DNA of 64,000 bases from Polyangium spumosum (GTDB lineage Bacteria; Myxococcota_A; Polyangia; Polyangiales; Polyangiaceae). Of this stretch, positions 1 to 8,552 are shown piece after piece. Each line of letters starts with the position of its first letter. Position 1 is the first letter of the stretch. The stretch spans positions 868,001-932,000 of the forward strand of contig NZ_WJIE01000003.1 in NCBI RefSeq assembly GCF_009649845.1. The letters are read 5' to 3'. A model generated the notes under the pieces. That model was not told the origin of the DNA. It made no database searches and saw only the letters and a program-made list of their open reading frames with translations. The position numbers and the translations under genes are program-made.

Positions 1-580
1 GCTTCGTCTCGGGGATCACGATCTCGTGTGACGTCTCGTCGTACGCGACCTCGCCCGCGGCCTGGTCGGGGCAGCCGTCCTCGTCGCGGTAACCATTCTG
101 CGTCTCGGGCTGCTGCGGGCACTTGTCATTGACGTCGGCGACGCCGTCCTGATCGCCGTCGGGCGCGGGGCAGCCGTCGCTCGCGTTCGGCGGGAGGTTG
201 TCCTCGGGCTGGACGGGGCACTTGTCGAGCGCATTCGCGACGCCGTCCTGGTCCTCGTCGTCCGAGGGGCAGCCGTCCTCGGCCTTCGGCGGCAGGCCGT
301 CCTCCTTCGCGTAGGGGCATTTGTCGTCGGCGAGCAGGACGCCGTCGTTGTCGGGGTCGGTCGCGGGGCAGCCGTCGTTCGCCTTCGGCGGCAGGCCATC
401 CTCGGCCTCCGCGGGGCAAGCGTCGTCGATGTCGGCGGCGCCGTCTTGATCCGTGTCCGCGCCTCGATCCGCGCTCCCGTACGTCGGGCGCGGCGCATAA
501 CCGGAGCCGCAAGCGACGGGCAGGAGCGAGAGGAGCAGGGCGACGAGGGGGCTACGAGCGAAGGTCTTTCGAGGGGACAT
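1..580 (-). CDS. Thrombospondin type-3 repeat lipoprotein, probable OmpA-like C-terminus (3' end outside window)
   Basis: The reading frame starts at ATG 580-578 and runs off the window start without a stop, giving 193 residues. It opens with a signal peptide ending in a lipobox-like PVAC, so a lipid-anchored envelope protein is likely. Four acidic calcium-binding TSP3-type units follow, each with a D-x-D-x-DG core and a conserved CP (for example DTDQDG, DPDNDG, DEDQDG, DGDQDG). The last visible part, starting GEVAYDETSHEIVI, resembles the strand that enters an OmpA peptidoglycan-binding domain, so such a domain probably lies beyond the edge (inference). It is divergent from the Rieske gene with 124 bp between the starts chosen here. 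Two other-frame ORFs over this region are shadows. Confidence 0.85.
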   Translation of the reverse strand, partial: MSPRKTFARSPLVALLLSLLPVACGSGYAPRPTYGSADRGADTDQDGAADIDDACPAEAEDGLPPKANDGCPATDPDNDGVLLADDKCPYAKEDGLPPKAEDGCPSDDEDQDGVANALDKCPVQPEDNLPPNASDGCPAPDGDQDGVADVNDKCPQQPETQNGYRDEDGCPDQAAGEVAYDETSHEIVIPETK

Positions 581-704
581 GGCTGAAACGGCCGGGGAGC
601 CTAGCCGGCCTCCGTCCCGTTGGGAAGTAAAGAGGTCGGTCGGAGCGCGGACCGCGCCTTCCACCCTTGCCATCGGGGCCGAAAGTGGGGAGGCTTCGAG
701 CGTG

Positions 705-1835
705 ATGGGACCCGACGATCGCGACGTTCTGGCGGAGGCCTCCGAGAGCGCGCCGCTCGTGCCGGCCGAGGCCTTGCTCGCGCCGCCGCGGGCGAAGGTG
801 CGGGCGTCGGTGGCGCGGATGCTCGGCCACTGGTTCGTGGTGGCGGCGTCGAACGAGCTCGGAGATCGGCCGATCGCGCGGACCTTGCTCGGCGTGCCGA
901 TCGTGCTCTTCCGCGACGGCGAGGGCAAGCCGGGGGCTCTGCTCGACCGCTGCCCGCACCGGAACGTACCGCTCTCGATCGGCGAGGTGGTGGAGGGGCA
1001 GCTCCAGTGCTCGTACCACGGCTGGCGCTTCGATCGCGGGGGCACCTGCAAGTTCGTGCCCTCGCTGCTCGGGGACGCGACGGCGAAGGCGCGCAACGCG
1101 CCGAGTTACGCGGCGCGGGAGCAGGACGGGTTCGTCTGGGTGTACGGGGCGCCGAACGAGGCGCCGAAGACCGAGCCTTACCGCTTCCCGCAGCTCGGCA
1201 AGGGGTACACGACGGTGCGGCGGCGCGTGGAGTCCGAGAGCACGATGCACGCGGCGCTGGAGAACGCGCTCGACGTGCCGCACACGCAGTACCTGCACAG
1301 CGGCCTCTTCCGCTCGAAGCCGCGGGGCATCCAGATCGAGGCGCGCGTGACGCGCACGCACGACCGCGTGGTGGCCGAATACGTGGGCGAGCCGCGGCCG
1401 ACGGGCCTCGTGGCGAGGATCCTCTCGCCGTCGGGCGGGGAGGTGACGCATTTCGACCGGTTCATCCTGCCCTCGATCGCGGAGGTCGAGTACCGGATTG
1501 GCACGGAGAACCATTTTTATGTCTCGGCCGCGATGACGCCGGTGACGGATTTCCTGACGCACATCTACGCGGTGGTGAGCTTCAAGGTGCGCCTGTTCCC
1601 GGGCTGGCTGCTCAAGCCGTTCTTGATGCCGCTCGGCCTCAAGGTGTTCGCGCAGGACGCGGCGCTCCTGAAGCTGCAGACGGAGAACATCAAGCGCTTC
1701 GGGGGCGAGCAGTACGCGTCGACGGAGATCGACGTGCTCGGCCGGCACATCTGGCGGCTGATGCGGCAGGCCGAGCGGGGCAGTGTGTCGACGGGCGAAA
1801 ACGTTCATGAAGAGACGGTGAAACTTCTGGTGTAG
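705..1835 (+). CDS. Rieske [2Fe-2S] aromatic ring-hydroxylating oxygenase-like protein
   Basis: This 376-residue protein has an N-terminal Rieske domain whose cluster ligands are visible: C83 and H85 in CPHRN, and C102 and H105 in CSYHGW. The mononuclear iron site follows as D190-x2-H193-x4-H198 in ALDVPHTQYLH. This is the architecture of the PaO/VanA-type oxygenase alpha subunits, which take electrons from a separate reductase; none is encoded nearby. The substrate cannot be told. An in-frame ATG at 579 would overlap the start of the divergent lipoprotein gene and adds a non-conserved basic leader. ATG 705 has a GGGGAGG 11 bp upstream and is preferred; GTG 702 is also possible. Confidence 0.88.
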   Translation: MGPDDRDVLAEASESAPLVPAEALLAPPRAKVRASVARMLGHWFVVAASNELGDRPIARTLLGVPIVLFRDGEGKPGALLDRCPHRNVPLSIGEVVEGQLQCSYHGWRFDRGGTCKFVPSLLGDATAKARNAPSYAAREQDGFVWVYGAPNEAPKTEPYRFPQLGKGYTTVRRRVESESTMHAALENALDVPHTQYLHSGLFRSKPRGIQIEARVTRTHDRVVAEYVGEPRPTGLVARILSPSGGEVTHFDRFILPSIAEVEYRIGTENHFYVSAAMTPVTDFLTHIYAVVSFKVRLFPGWLLKPFLMPLGLKVFAQDAALLKLQTENIKRFGGEQYASTEIDVLGRHIWRLMRQAERGSVSTGENVHEETVKLLV

Positions 1836-1923
1836 CCAGGTGAAAATTGGTTCCAGAAGGTAAAACGGTTTCTTTTCCCGGCGAGAGGAGCGTGGTAGGG
1901 CGATGGGCAAGGAGGCAACACAG

Positions 1924-2499
1924 ATGAGAGAGGCCGCTCGCAAGCTCGTCACGTTCGCCGAGTACATCGCGTTCGAGGAGAAGGCGGAGACGAAACACGA
2001 GTACAGGGACGGGGAGATCGTCGCGATGACGGGGGGGTCGTACGAGCACGCCCGTCTGACGATCACGGTGGGGCGCATGCTGGGAAACCAGCTCGAGGGA
2101 CGGCGCTGCGCGGTATTCAGCCCGGATGCTCGTTTGCGGGTGCTCGCCACGGGCCTCGCGACCTATCCCGATCTGAGCGTCGTCTGCGGCAAGCTGGAGA
2201 GGGATCCGGAGCACAAGCACACGATGACGAACCCCACCGTGCTCGTGGAGGTCCTCTCGCCGAGCACCGAGGCGTACGACCGCGGGGATAAGTTCGTCGA
2301 CTACCAGCAGATCCCCTCGCTGAAGGAGTACGTGCTCGTGTCATCCGAGCGGCGGCGCATCGAGGTCTTTCGCCGGCAGACGGATGGCTCGTGGACCTAC
2401 CACCACACAGCAGAAAAAGGGGTCACCGAGCTCGCCTCGATCGGCTGCAAGCTCGATCTCGACGAGATCTATCGCAATCCGCTGGAAGAAAGCGCCTGA
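1924..2499 (+). CDS. Uma2-family putative endonuclease (DUF820)
   Basis: The 191-residue protein matches the Uma2 family: an N-terminal TFAEYIAFEE helix, the YRDGEIVAMTGGS turn, and the PD-(D/E)xK-like core residues in YPDLSVV and VEVLSPST, followed by DKFVDYQQIPSLKEYVLV. Family members are restriction-like nuclease folds of unknown biological role, common in Cyanobacteria and Myxococcota. ATG 1924 is chosen over ATG 1903 because AAGGAGG (1909-1915) sits 8 bp ahead of 1924 and inside the longer reading. It appears to be a single-gene unit between the Rieske gene and the RCC1 lipoprotein. Confidence 0.9.
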   Translation: MREAARKLVTFAEYIAFEEKAETKHEYRDGEIVAMTGGSYEHARLTITVGRMLGNQLEGRRCAVFSPDARLRVLATGLATYPDLSVVCGKLERDPEHKHTMTNPTVLVEVLSPSTEAYDRGDKFVDYQQIPSLKEYVLVSSERRRIEVFRRQTDGSWTYHHTAEKGVTELASIGCKLDLDEIYRNPLEESA

Positions 2500-2531
2500 G
2501 GTCTCCGCTCCGGCGCGCTCGGCTTTTTTTT
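2491..2531 (+). terminator. Possible intrinsic terminator of the Uma2 gene
   Basis: AGCGCC over the stop codon can pair with GGCGCGCT, followed by a run of eight T (2524-2531). The arms are short and imperfect, and the loop is long, so this is a weak call. The T run is unusual for such a GC-rich sequence. Confidence 0.35.
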
Positions 2532-2547
2532 GCTTTCGAGGTCAATC

Positions 2548-3936
2548 ATGCATGGGAAAACTCTCTCCGTCAGCGCCCTCCTCGTCGGCCTCGCGCTCGT
2601 CGCGTGTTCTCCCGAGACCCGCAATTACGGCACGGGCGGCGGTGGTCCGGGCGGCGGCGGACCGGGCGGCGGCGGACCGGGCGGCGGCGGACCGGGCGGC
2701 GGCGGCGCCGGCGGCAATCCGAGCTGCGCGGTCGGGACCGATGATTGCGACGACATGCCCGGCTGCGAGACGAGCACCGTGGACGATCCCATGAACTGCG
2801 GCGGCTGCGGCGTCGTCTGCCAGCGATCGTGCGTCGCGGGGGTCTGCGACGATCCGGTCCAGGTCGCCCTCGGCAACCGGCACTCGTGCGCGCGGACGGG
2901 GGGCGGGGACGTGTATTGCTGGGGGAACAACTCGGCGTACGAGCTCGGGATCGGCAGCAGCACCAGCACGCCCACGCCGCAGAAGGTCGCCGTCGCGGGC
3001 AAGGCCATCCACCTCGACGCGGGCGGGGGCATGTTCAAGAACGCGGCCGGCGCGGACCTGCTCATGGCGCACACCTGCGCCGTCCTCGACGACACCACGG
3101 TCCAGTGCTGGGGCTGGAACACGAGCGGGCAGCTCGGGACGTCGAGCGGCAACTGGCAGGACAAACCCACGACGGCCGTGAGCCTGGTCGGCGCGACGGA
3201 GGTGAGCGTCGGCGGGCGGCACACCTGCGCGGTGACGGGCAAGGGCGAGCTCTACTGCTGGGGCGCCAATGACAAGGGGCAATGCGGCCTCGGGACGCCG
3301 AGCGAGAAGGTCGAGATGCCCACGCTGGTGGCGCTCTCCGACGTCGCGCACGTCTCCGCGGGTTACGAGCACACGTGCGCGGTGACGAACGGCGGCACGC
3401 TCCATTGCTGGGGCGTGAACGGCATTTATGGTCGGCTCGGGATCGGGGACGGGCCCGATCAGCCCGCGCCGAAGGTCGTGAGCTTCACGGCCGTGGAGCA
3501 GGTCTCGGCCGGGTACGAGCATACCTGCGCCTTGAAGGGCGGGCAGCAATATTGCTGGGGCAACGGCTATCAGGGCCAGCTCGGCATCGACGGCGAGTTC
3601 ACCTGGCGCACGGCGCCCTCGGACCCGTCGGCGCTCCCCTCGGCGAGCTTCGTCTCCGCGGGTTTTCAGCACACGGCGAGCGTGACGGCGGACGGCCGGG
3701 CGTATGTGTCGAGCACCCAGGTGCGCATCGGCGACGGGACGACCGAATCCACGTACGTGCCCTTGCCCGTGACCCTGACCGACGTCGCCGAGATCGCGGC
3801 CGGATCGAGCCACACCTGCGCGCGCACGAGCGAGGGCCGGATCCACTGCTGGGGCAACAACAAAGAGGCGCTGTTCACCGAGCCGGGCATGGCCGACGAG
3901 GTCCTCTCCCCGCTCGTCATCAACTTCCCTCCTTGA
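2548..3936 (+). CDS. RCC1-repeat (beta-propeller) lipoprotein
   Basis: The 462-residue protein has a lipoprotein signal peptide with lipobox LVAC, then a PGGGG-repeat linker, then a small Cys-rich segment with the NCGGCG motif that recurs in myxobacterial secreted proteins. The remainder is seven RCC1-type units, typically H-T/S-C-A ... CWGxNxxGQLG. They should fold as a seven-blade propeller on the cell surface or in the periplasm. The sixth unit (around residues 370-400) has lost both conserved cysteines and the CWG signature. ATG 2548 lies directly before the signal peptide; a TTG at 2530 would add six residues. No partner or enzymatic function is evident. Confidence 0.9.
   Translation: MHGKTLSVSALLVGLALVACSPETRNYGTGGGGPGGGGPGGGGPGGGGPGGGGAGGNPSCAVGTDDCDDMPGCETSTVDDPMNCGGCGVVCQRSCVAGVCDDPVQVALGNRHSCARTGGGDVYCWGNNSAYELGIGSSTSTPTPQKVAVAGKAIHLDAGGGMFKNAAGADLLMAHTCAVLDDTTVQCWGWNTSGQLGTSSGNWQDKPTTAVSLVGATEVSVGGRHTCAVTGKGELYCWGANDKGQCGLGTPSEKVEMPTLVALSDVAHVSAGYEHTCAVTNGGTLHCWGVNGIYGRLGIGDGPDQPAPKVVSFTAVEQVSAGYEHTCALKGGQQYCWGNGYQGQLGIDGEFTWRTAPSDPSALPSASFVSAGFQHTASVTADGRAYVSSTQVRIGDGTTESTYVPLPVTLTDVAEIAAGSSHTCARTSEGRIHCWGNNKEALFTEPGMADEVLSPLVINFPP
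2647..2706 (+). repeat. Four 15-bp direct repeats encoding the PGGGG linker
   Basis: The unit ccgggcggcggcgga occurs four times in perfect register, differing only in the last base of the last copy. It encodes Pro-Gly-Gly-Gly-Gly just after the lipobox, a flexible surface spacer likely to vary in length by slippage. Confidence 0.85.
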
Positions 3937-3978
3937 GATCCTGATTTTCCGCCCTGGGTACGCTGTGATAGGTCTGTA

Positions 3979-3994
3979 GGCCGCGCGGGCGGCC
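3979..3994. terminator. Short GC hairpin upstream of the VWA gene
   Basis: GGCCGC-GCGG-GCGGCC is a perfect 6-bp stem 43 bp downstream of the RCC1 stop and 28 bp upstream of the VWA start. There is no T run, so it may be a factor-dependent terminator or a leader hairpin. Confidence 0.3.
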
Positions 3995-4021
3995 ACGTCG
4001 GGCGTCCAGAGGGGAACTTCC

Positions 4022-5857
4022 GTGAAAGCGACTTACGCATTGAGCAAGCCGACGATCGTCGTCGGCGAATCCACCAAGTTATCGCTCGTCGTCCGCTTCG
4101 GCGCCGACGGGAAGAAGGAAGACGCGCCGAGGAGGAAGCTCAACCTGAGCCTCGTGCTCGATCGCTCGGGGTCGATGGGCGGCACGCCGCTCCGGCAGGC
4201 GATCAAGGCCGCGCAGGCCCTCGTCGGGGAGATGAAGGACGACGATCGGGTGAGCGTGGTCATCTTCGACGACAGCGCCGACACCATCGTCGACCCGGTC
4301 CTCGCCAAGGACAAGAAGGCCATCCAGGACAAGATCGGCAAGGCGCGCGCCGGCGGCTGCACGAACCTCTCGGGCGGGTGGCTCGAGGGCATCAAGCACG
4401 TGAAGAAGCACGCCACGAAGGACGAGGTGAACCGCGTCCTGGTCCTCACGGACGGCCAGGCGAACATGGGGATCACCGCGCCCGACGTGCTGAAGAAGAC
4501 GGCCCGCGAGAAGGCGGGCGAGGGCGTGGTGACGACGACGCTCGGCTTCGGCTCGGGCTTCAACGAGGACCTGCTCATCGGCATGGCCCGCGAGGCCGAG
4601 GGCAACTTCTATTTCATCGAGCACCCCGAGGACGTCGAGCAGGTCTTCAAGATCGAGCTCGAGGGTCTGTCCTCCGTGATCGGGCAGAACCTCGTGGTGA
4701 ACGTGCGGCCCGACGACGCCGTGGAGCACGGCTGGGTGCTGAACAAGTACCGCATCGAGGAGAAGGGCAGCGAGCTGCAAGTCACGCTCGGCGACGTGTA
4801 CGCGGTCGAGGAGAAGGTCCTCGCGCTCGAGCTCGAGGTGAAGCCGACGAAGGCGGGGACGATCAAGGTCGCCTCGATCGGGTTCCAGTACCAGACGGTG
4901 GTGGACGGCTCGATCAAGGACGGGTCGGGCGAGTTCGTCGTGACCGTGAACGCGGGCACGGCCGAGGAAGCGGCCGCCGCGGCGCAGGACATCAACGTCA
5001 TCGGCGAGGCGCGGCGCCTCGAGACGGCGAAGCTGAAGGACGAGGCGGTCGACCTCGCGGACAAGGGCGACCTCAAGAACGCGGCGCAGAAGCTCCGCAA
5101 GATGGCCGAGGACCTCCGCAACAGCCCGCTCGCGAACCAGTTCGCCTTCGCCGAGGAGATCGAGCAGCTCGAGCACTTCGCCGATCGGCTGGAGAAGCGC
5201 TCGTACGACGGCGTGCTGCGCAAGGAGCTGCGCGATCAGTCCTACCAGGCCGGCGCGCGTAGCCGCGGCGATCTCGCGCAGCGCGGCACGGCCGGCGGCA
5301 GCGCGGCGGGGCTCGCGACGGTCACGAGCGCGGACGGCGGCGTGGTCCTTCGTTGCGAGAAGGAGGGCGGCAAGCTCCGGATCAAGGTGACGTCGGACGG
5401 CTTCGACGTGAACAAGAACGTGCAGTTCCCGCGCGCGATCCGGCAGGAGGGCGTGACGTACCTCGTCGAGTCGATCGTGCCGAGCGCCGACGGGAGCTTC
5501 TACCGCGCGCAGGGCTGGATCAAGCGCCTGCTCCGGCCGGGCGAGACGGTGAGCGTGAGCTCGGGCGGGTCGAGCCGCAGGTCGTCGTCCTCGTCGAAGG
5601 CGGCGAAGACGCCGGCGACGGCGGCGGATCTGCCGACGTGCACGGAGATCGGCGACGGCGTGCTCGTGCAATGCGTGCCCGAGGGCAAGAAGCTCCGCGC
5701 GCGTGTCGTCTCGGACGGGTACAACCCGAACTACAACATCCGCTTCCCGCGCAGCATCCGCGAGCTCGGCGTGCTCTACGTCTGCGACGAGGTCGTCGAG
5801 GCCGGCGGCGGCGGCTCGTACATCGCGCAGGGTGAGATCAAGCGGCTGATTCAGTAG
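4022..5857 (+). CDS. VWA-domain protein with duplicated C-terminal module
   Basis: This 611-residue protein starts at GTG 4022 after GAGGGG at good spacing. A von Willebrand A domain spans about residues 35-215, with the metal-ion adhesion site D47-R-S-G-S51 and a later TDGQAN. A beta-rich middle follows, then a helical region (about 325-400). The C-terminus carries two copies of a module of about 65 residues joined by a Ser-rich linker; both contain a KLR-x-V-SDG, F-P-R-x-I-R, G-x-Y and I-K-R-L pattern. I do not recognise this module. No signal peptide is visible, so it may act in the cytoplasm or be exported by an unconventional route. The role is unknown. Confidence 0.88.
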   Translation: MKATYALSKPTIVVGESTKLSLVVRFGADGKKEDAPRRKLNLSLVLDRSGSMGGTPLRQAIKAAQALVGEMKDDDRVSVVIFDDSADTIVDPVLAKDKKAIQDKIGKARAGGCTNLSGGWLEGIKHVKKHATKDEVNRVLVLTDGQANMGITAPDVLKKTAREKAGEGVVTTTLGFGSGFNEDLLIGMAREAEGNFYFIEHPEDVEQVFKIELEGLSSVIGQNLVVNVRPDDAVEHGWVLNKYRIEEKGSELQVTLGDVYAVEEKVLALELEVKPTKAGTIKVASIGFQYQTVVDGSIKDGSGEFVVTVNAGTAEEAAAAAQDINVIGEARRLETAKLKDEAVDLADKGDLKNAAQKLRKMAEDLRNSPLANQFAFAEEIEQLEHFADRLEKRSYDGVLRKELRDQSYQAGARSRGDLAQRGTAGGSAAGLATVTSADGGVVLRCEKEGGKLRIKVTSDGFDVNKNVQFPRAIRQEGVTYLVESIVPSADGSFYRAQGWIKRLLRPGETVSVSSGGSSRRSSSSSKAAKTPATAADLPTCTEIGDGVLVQCVPEGKKLRARVVSDGYNPNYNIRFPRSIRELGVLYVCDEVVEAGGGGSYIAQGEIKRLIQ

Positions 5858-5890
5858 CCGCACCCCCCCGAAATCGTCGACCGAGGGGGT

Positions 5891-6172
5891 CGCCTCGCGG
5901 CGACCCTCGCGCGTCACCTCGCCGCGGGCCCTCCGCCCCGCGGACGACCCCTCCGCGTCACGTTCACGCGTGCCCCTCGCCTCGCGGCGACCCACGCGCG
6001 TCACGTTCGCGCGTGCCCCTCGCCCCGCGGCGACCCACGCGCGTCACCTTCTCCCGGGCCCTCCGCCCCGCGGACGACCCCCTCGCGTCACGTTCGCGCG
6101 TGCCCCTCGCCTCGCGGCGACCCACGCGCGTCACGTTTGCCCGCGTCCCTCGCCTCGCGGCGACCCACGCGT
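5891..6172. repeat. Degenerate 43-45 bp tandem repeat, about 6.5 copies
   Basis: The intergenic stretch between the VWA gene and the TPR gene is built almost wholly from a unit that begins gc(c/t)(t/c)cgcggcga and contains cgcgtcac(g/c)tt. Units alternate between a ggcgacccacgcg form and a ggacgacccc form, suggesting a higher-order doublet. No unit-sized unique spacers lie between copies, so it is not a CRISPR array. ORFs read through it are low-complexity artefacts. It fills most of the 399 bp between 5857 and 6257. Confidence 0.85.
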
Positions 6173-6256
6173 ACCAAGAAAAACGCCTCGGGGCGGCTCG
6201 TGCGGCGTTTCGTGGGTGAGGAGGCTCTCGCGCCCGTGCTAGGCTCCGCGCATCCC

Positions 6257-7393
6257 ATGCCTCGCCCAACACAAAAGACCGCCTCGAAGACACCCGCCAA
6301 GCCCACCACGAAACGCGCCGCCCCCCGGAGACGCGTGGCCGAGGCCGGCGGCGCGATCCCTCCCTGGGCCGCGCTCAACAATCGCGGCAATCGCAAGCAG
6401 GAGGAGGGCGACCTCGACGGCGCGATCGACGATTTCACGGAGGCGATCGACCTCGCGCCGGAGGAGCACGCGCCGAAGTACAACCGCGGCAATGCCCGCT
6501 CGCTCGCCGGCGACGTGGAGGGCGCGCTCGCCGATTACACGGAGGCGATCGACCTCGCGCCCGCATTCGCGCCCGCCTGGCAACGCCGGGGCCTGACGAA
6601 GCAAAGGATCGGCGATCTCCTGGGCGCGATCGCCGACCTCGACGAGGCCGTGCGCCTCGACCCGAGCGAGCCGAGCGCGTTCGGCGAGCGCGCCGCGCTC
6701 CGGGCCTTGCGCGCGGATTTCGCGGGCGCCGTCGAGGACTGCGAGCGCGCCCTCGAAATGGCCCCGCCCGACTGGCACCACCGGCAGAGGACGCAGAACC
6801 TGCTCGACACGATCCGCAAGGTCGCGGGAAATCAGAGGACCGAAGGAATGGACGAGAAGAAATCGACGAAGAAGGGGCGCAAGGGCGCGGCGAAGGCCGC
6901 GGAGGCGCCGCAGACGGCCCGGATGGTGGTCGAGGAGATGCTCGGGGCCACGGGGTTTTCGTTCGCGTGCTCCGAGGACAACACGGAGGGGTACATCGAC
7001 TACCTCGCGGCGGCGAAGCAGGGCATCGTGGAGGCGTTCGCCGTGCGACTGTCCGAGGAGCTCGAGCGGGTCGTGGTCTACGTGCTCTTCGAGCCCAAGG
7101 CGAAGAAGGAGCTGCGCGCGGAGCTCGCCGAGTTCGTCACGCGCGCGAATTTCGGCATGGGCGACGGCAATTTCGAGATGGACTACGAGGACGGCTCGGT
7201 GCGGTTCAAGGTCGCGCTCGATTACTCGGACGACCGTCTCACCCCGATCCTCGTGCGAAACATGCTCTTCGACGCGATGGATACGACCGAGGTCTACGCC
7301 GACGCGCTCGCGAAGGTGATCGCCGGCAAGGCCAAAGCAAAGTCGGCCGTGCGCGCGGCGGAGAAGGCGGCGATGGAGTCCGGGTCGCTGTAA
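6257..7393 (+). CDS. TPR protein fused to a YbjN-like domain
   Basis: The 378-residue protein has a basic Lys/Pro/Thr-rich N-terminus, then about four tetratricopeptide repeats (residues 40-190, e.g. NRGNRKQEEGDLDGAIDDF), then a Lys/Ala-rich hinge (about 195-220), and finally a domain resembling YbjN (PF10722-type, related to type III chaperone folds): GMGDGNFEMDYEDGSVRFK and a following LTPILVRNMLFDAMDTTE helix. ATG 6257 begins outside the tandem repeat; an upstream start at 6137 would read through repeat DNA. An internal ATG at 6848 just before the hinge could yield the YbjN half alone. Likely a protein-interaction adaptor; function unknown. Confidence 0.82.
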   Translation: MPRPTQKTASKTPAKPTTKRAAPRRRVAEAGGAIPPWAALNNRGNRKQEEGDLDGAIDDFTEAIDLAPEEHAPKYNRGNARSLAGDVEGALADYTEAIDLAPAFAPAWQRRGLTKQRIGDLLGAIADLDEAVRLDPSEPSAFGERAALRALRADFAGAVEDCERALEMAPPDWHHRQRTQNLLDTIRKVAGNQRTEGMDEKKSTKKGRKGAAKAAEAPQTARMVVEEMLGATGFSFACSEDNTEGYIDYLAAAKQGIVEAFAVRLSEELERVVVYVLFEPKAKKELRAELAEFVTRANFGMGDGNFEMDYEDGSVRFKVALDYSDDRLTPILVRNMLFDAMDTTEVYADALAKVIAGKAKAKSAVRAAEKAAMESGSL

Positions 7394-7408
7394 ACACCCC
7401 TCACCCCC

Positions 7409-7429
7409 GGCCCCTCTCCCGAGAGGGCC
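7409..7429. terminator. Hairpin between convergent genes
   Basis: ggcccctctcccgagagggcc folds into a stem with one bulged C, 15 bp after the TPR-YbjN stop and 10 bp from the end of the oppositely oriented broken gene. It may serve both directions. There is no clear T run. Confidence 0.4.
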
Positions 7430-7439
7430 GCGCCCGCTG

Positions 7440-8237
7440 CTACGTCCGGATCCCGAGCAGGCGCAGCGCCTCCGACCAGAGGGGCCAGAGTGTCCGGAAA
7501 GGATGCGTCGCGAGCAGGACGCCGCCGTTCGGGAGGCGGCGGACGTGGGAGGGGGCGTGCTCTTCGATCAGGCGCCGGTGTTCGACCGTGTGCACGAGTT
7601 CGTACGTCGGCCCTCCTGCTTGCTTCATCTCAATGGCCTTGCGGGCCAGCGGCTCGGCCGCGCGCCACACGTCGTCGATGAGGGCGGACGCCGACGCTTC
7701 GAGCGCGTCGAGCAGCTTATTCGGCGGCAACGCGAGCGCTGCGAGCACGCATCCGCCTGCGCGCCGAAATGGTCGAGCAAGCTCGCGAGCTCGTCCTTCA
7801 AGTCCTGCACGCTCTTCTTCAGGTCGTCGAGGAGCTGCTTCAGCGCGGCCCGCGTCGCATCGTCGATGACCTCCTCGTATCGCTTCAGAATCGCGTCGAG
7901 GTCGACCGCGCTGATCTCGTCGAGTGGCCTCGAAACGAGATCATGCAGCTCCATGTCGAGCTGCTGGAGCAGATCGAGCCGCTCCGCGAGGTCCGCCGCC
8001 TTCGAGGCATTCTCGAGCAGCCACTTCCGTTCGGCCGCGATCTCGACCTCCAGGATGGCGATGTCCTGCGCGAGCGGCGGGTTGATCTCGGAGAGCGTGA
8101 AGCCGACCTGCGTGCTGCCGTTGAAGGCGACCCCGTCGCGCCGGACGAGGAACAGCGGCTTGGGGAGTATCGAGCGTGGGCGCGACGAGGGTCACGATGT
8201 CCAGCGCTTGGACGCAGCTATCGAAGACGTCTTCCAT
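7440..8237 (-). pseudogene. Frameshifted coiled-coil protein gene (two frame breaks)
   Basis: Three overlapping minus-strand frames join into one plausible protein of about 265 residues. Frame one starts at ATG 8237 (MEDVFDSCVQALDIV). Near 8160 the coding signal moves to a second frame (KPLFLVRRDGVAFNGS ... LLDDLKKSVQDLKDELASLL, clearly helical and coiled-coil-like). Near 7748 it moves to a third frame (LAALALPPNKLLDALEAS ... LWPLWSEALRLLGIRT) ending at 7440. The required corrections are one extra or two missing bases at the first site and one missing base at the second. This is either a decaying gene or sequencing error. It lies directly behind the HNH toxin and immunity genes, so a third cassette member is likely. 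I do not recognise the family. Confidence 0.6.
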
Positions 8238-8267
8238 TGCCGCGACGCTCTGGTGAAGATAGCTCTG

Positions 8268-8552
8268 TCATTCATGCTTCTTCCTGTTCCATGGCGCGCC
8301 CACACGGTCTCGCCATGCACACCACCCCAGTGGCAAGTCGGCAAGCGAGGCAATGGTCGGATCTGCGTCGACAATGGACCGAAGGCTCACCACGGTTGCT
8401 TCTGCCTCGGGTGCCGGGCCCTTCGACGCGTGGAATTGCCATGCTCCGTCGTCTTCATCGTGGCTGACGTACGCTATCCACTCCTTCCCGGACATGATCC
8501 TCTTGCTCGTGAAGACCGCGACGTTGGGGGGATCTGCGAAGGGCCATTTCAT
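8268..8552 (-). CDS. Probable immunity protein for the HNH lipoprotein toxin
   Basis: A 94-residue soluble protein whose ATG overlaps the toxin stop codon as ATGA, the usual arrangement of a translationally coupled toxin-immunity pair. It contains SGKEWIAYVSHDEDDGAWQF and several acidic clusters, consistent with masking a nucleic-acid-binding nuclease. No named immunity family is recognised. The immunity role is inferred from position, size and acidity only. Confidence 0.7.
   Translation of the reverse strand: MKWPFADPPNVAVFTSKRIMSGKEWIAYVSHDEDDGAWQFHASKGPAPEAEATVVSLRSIVDADPTIASLADLPLGWCAWRDRVGAPWNRKKHE

Noticed and set aside
579..704. N-terminal extension of the Rieske gene from ATG 579
   Set aside because: Overlaps the divergent lipoprotein start codon and has no family similarity; 705 has a better ribosome-binding site.
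4079..6004. 641-residue minus-strand open frame
   Set aside because: Shadow of the VWA gene.
5891..6172. Possible CRISPR array
   Set aside because: Units are contiguous and degenerate, without unique spacers of constant length, and no cas genes are present.
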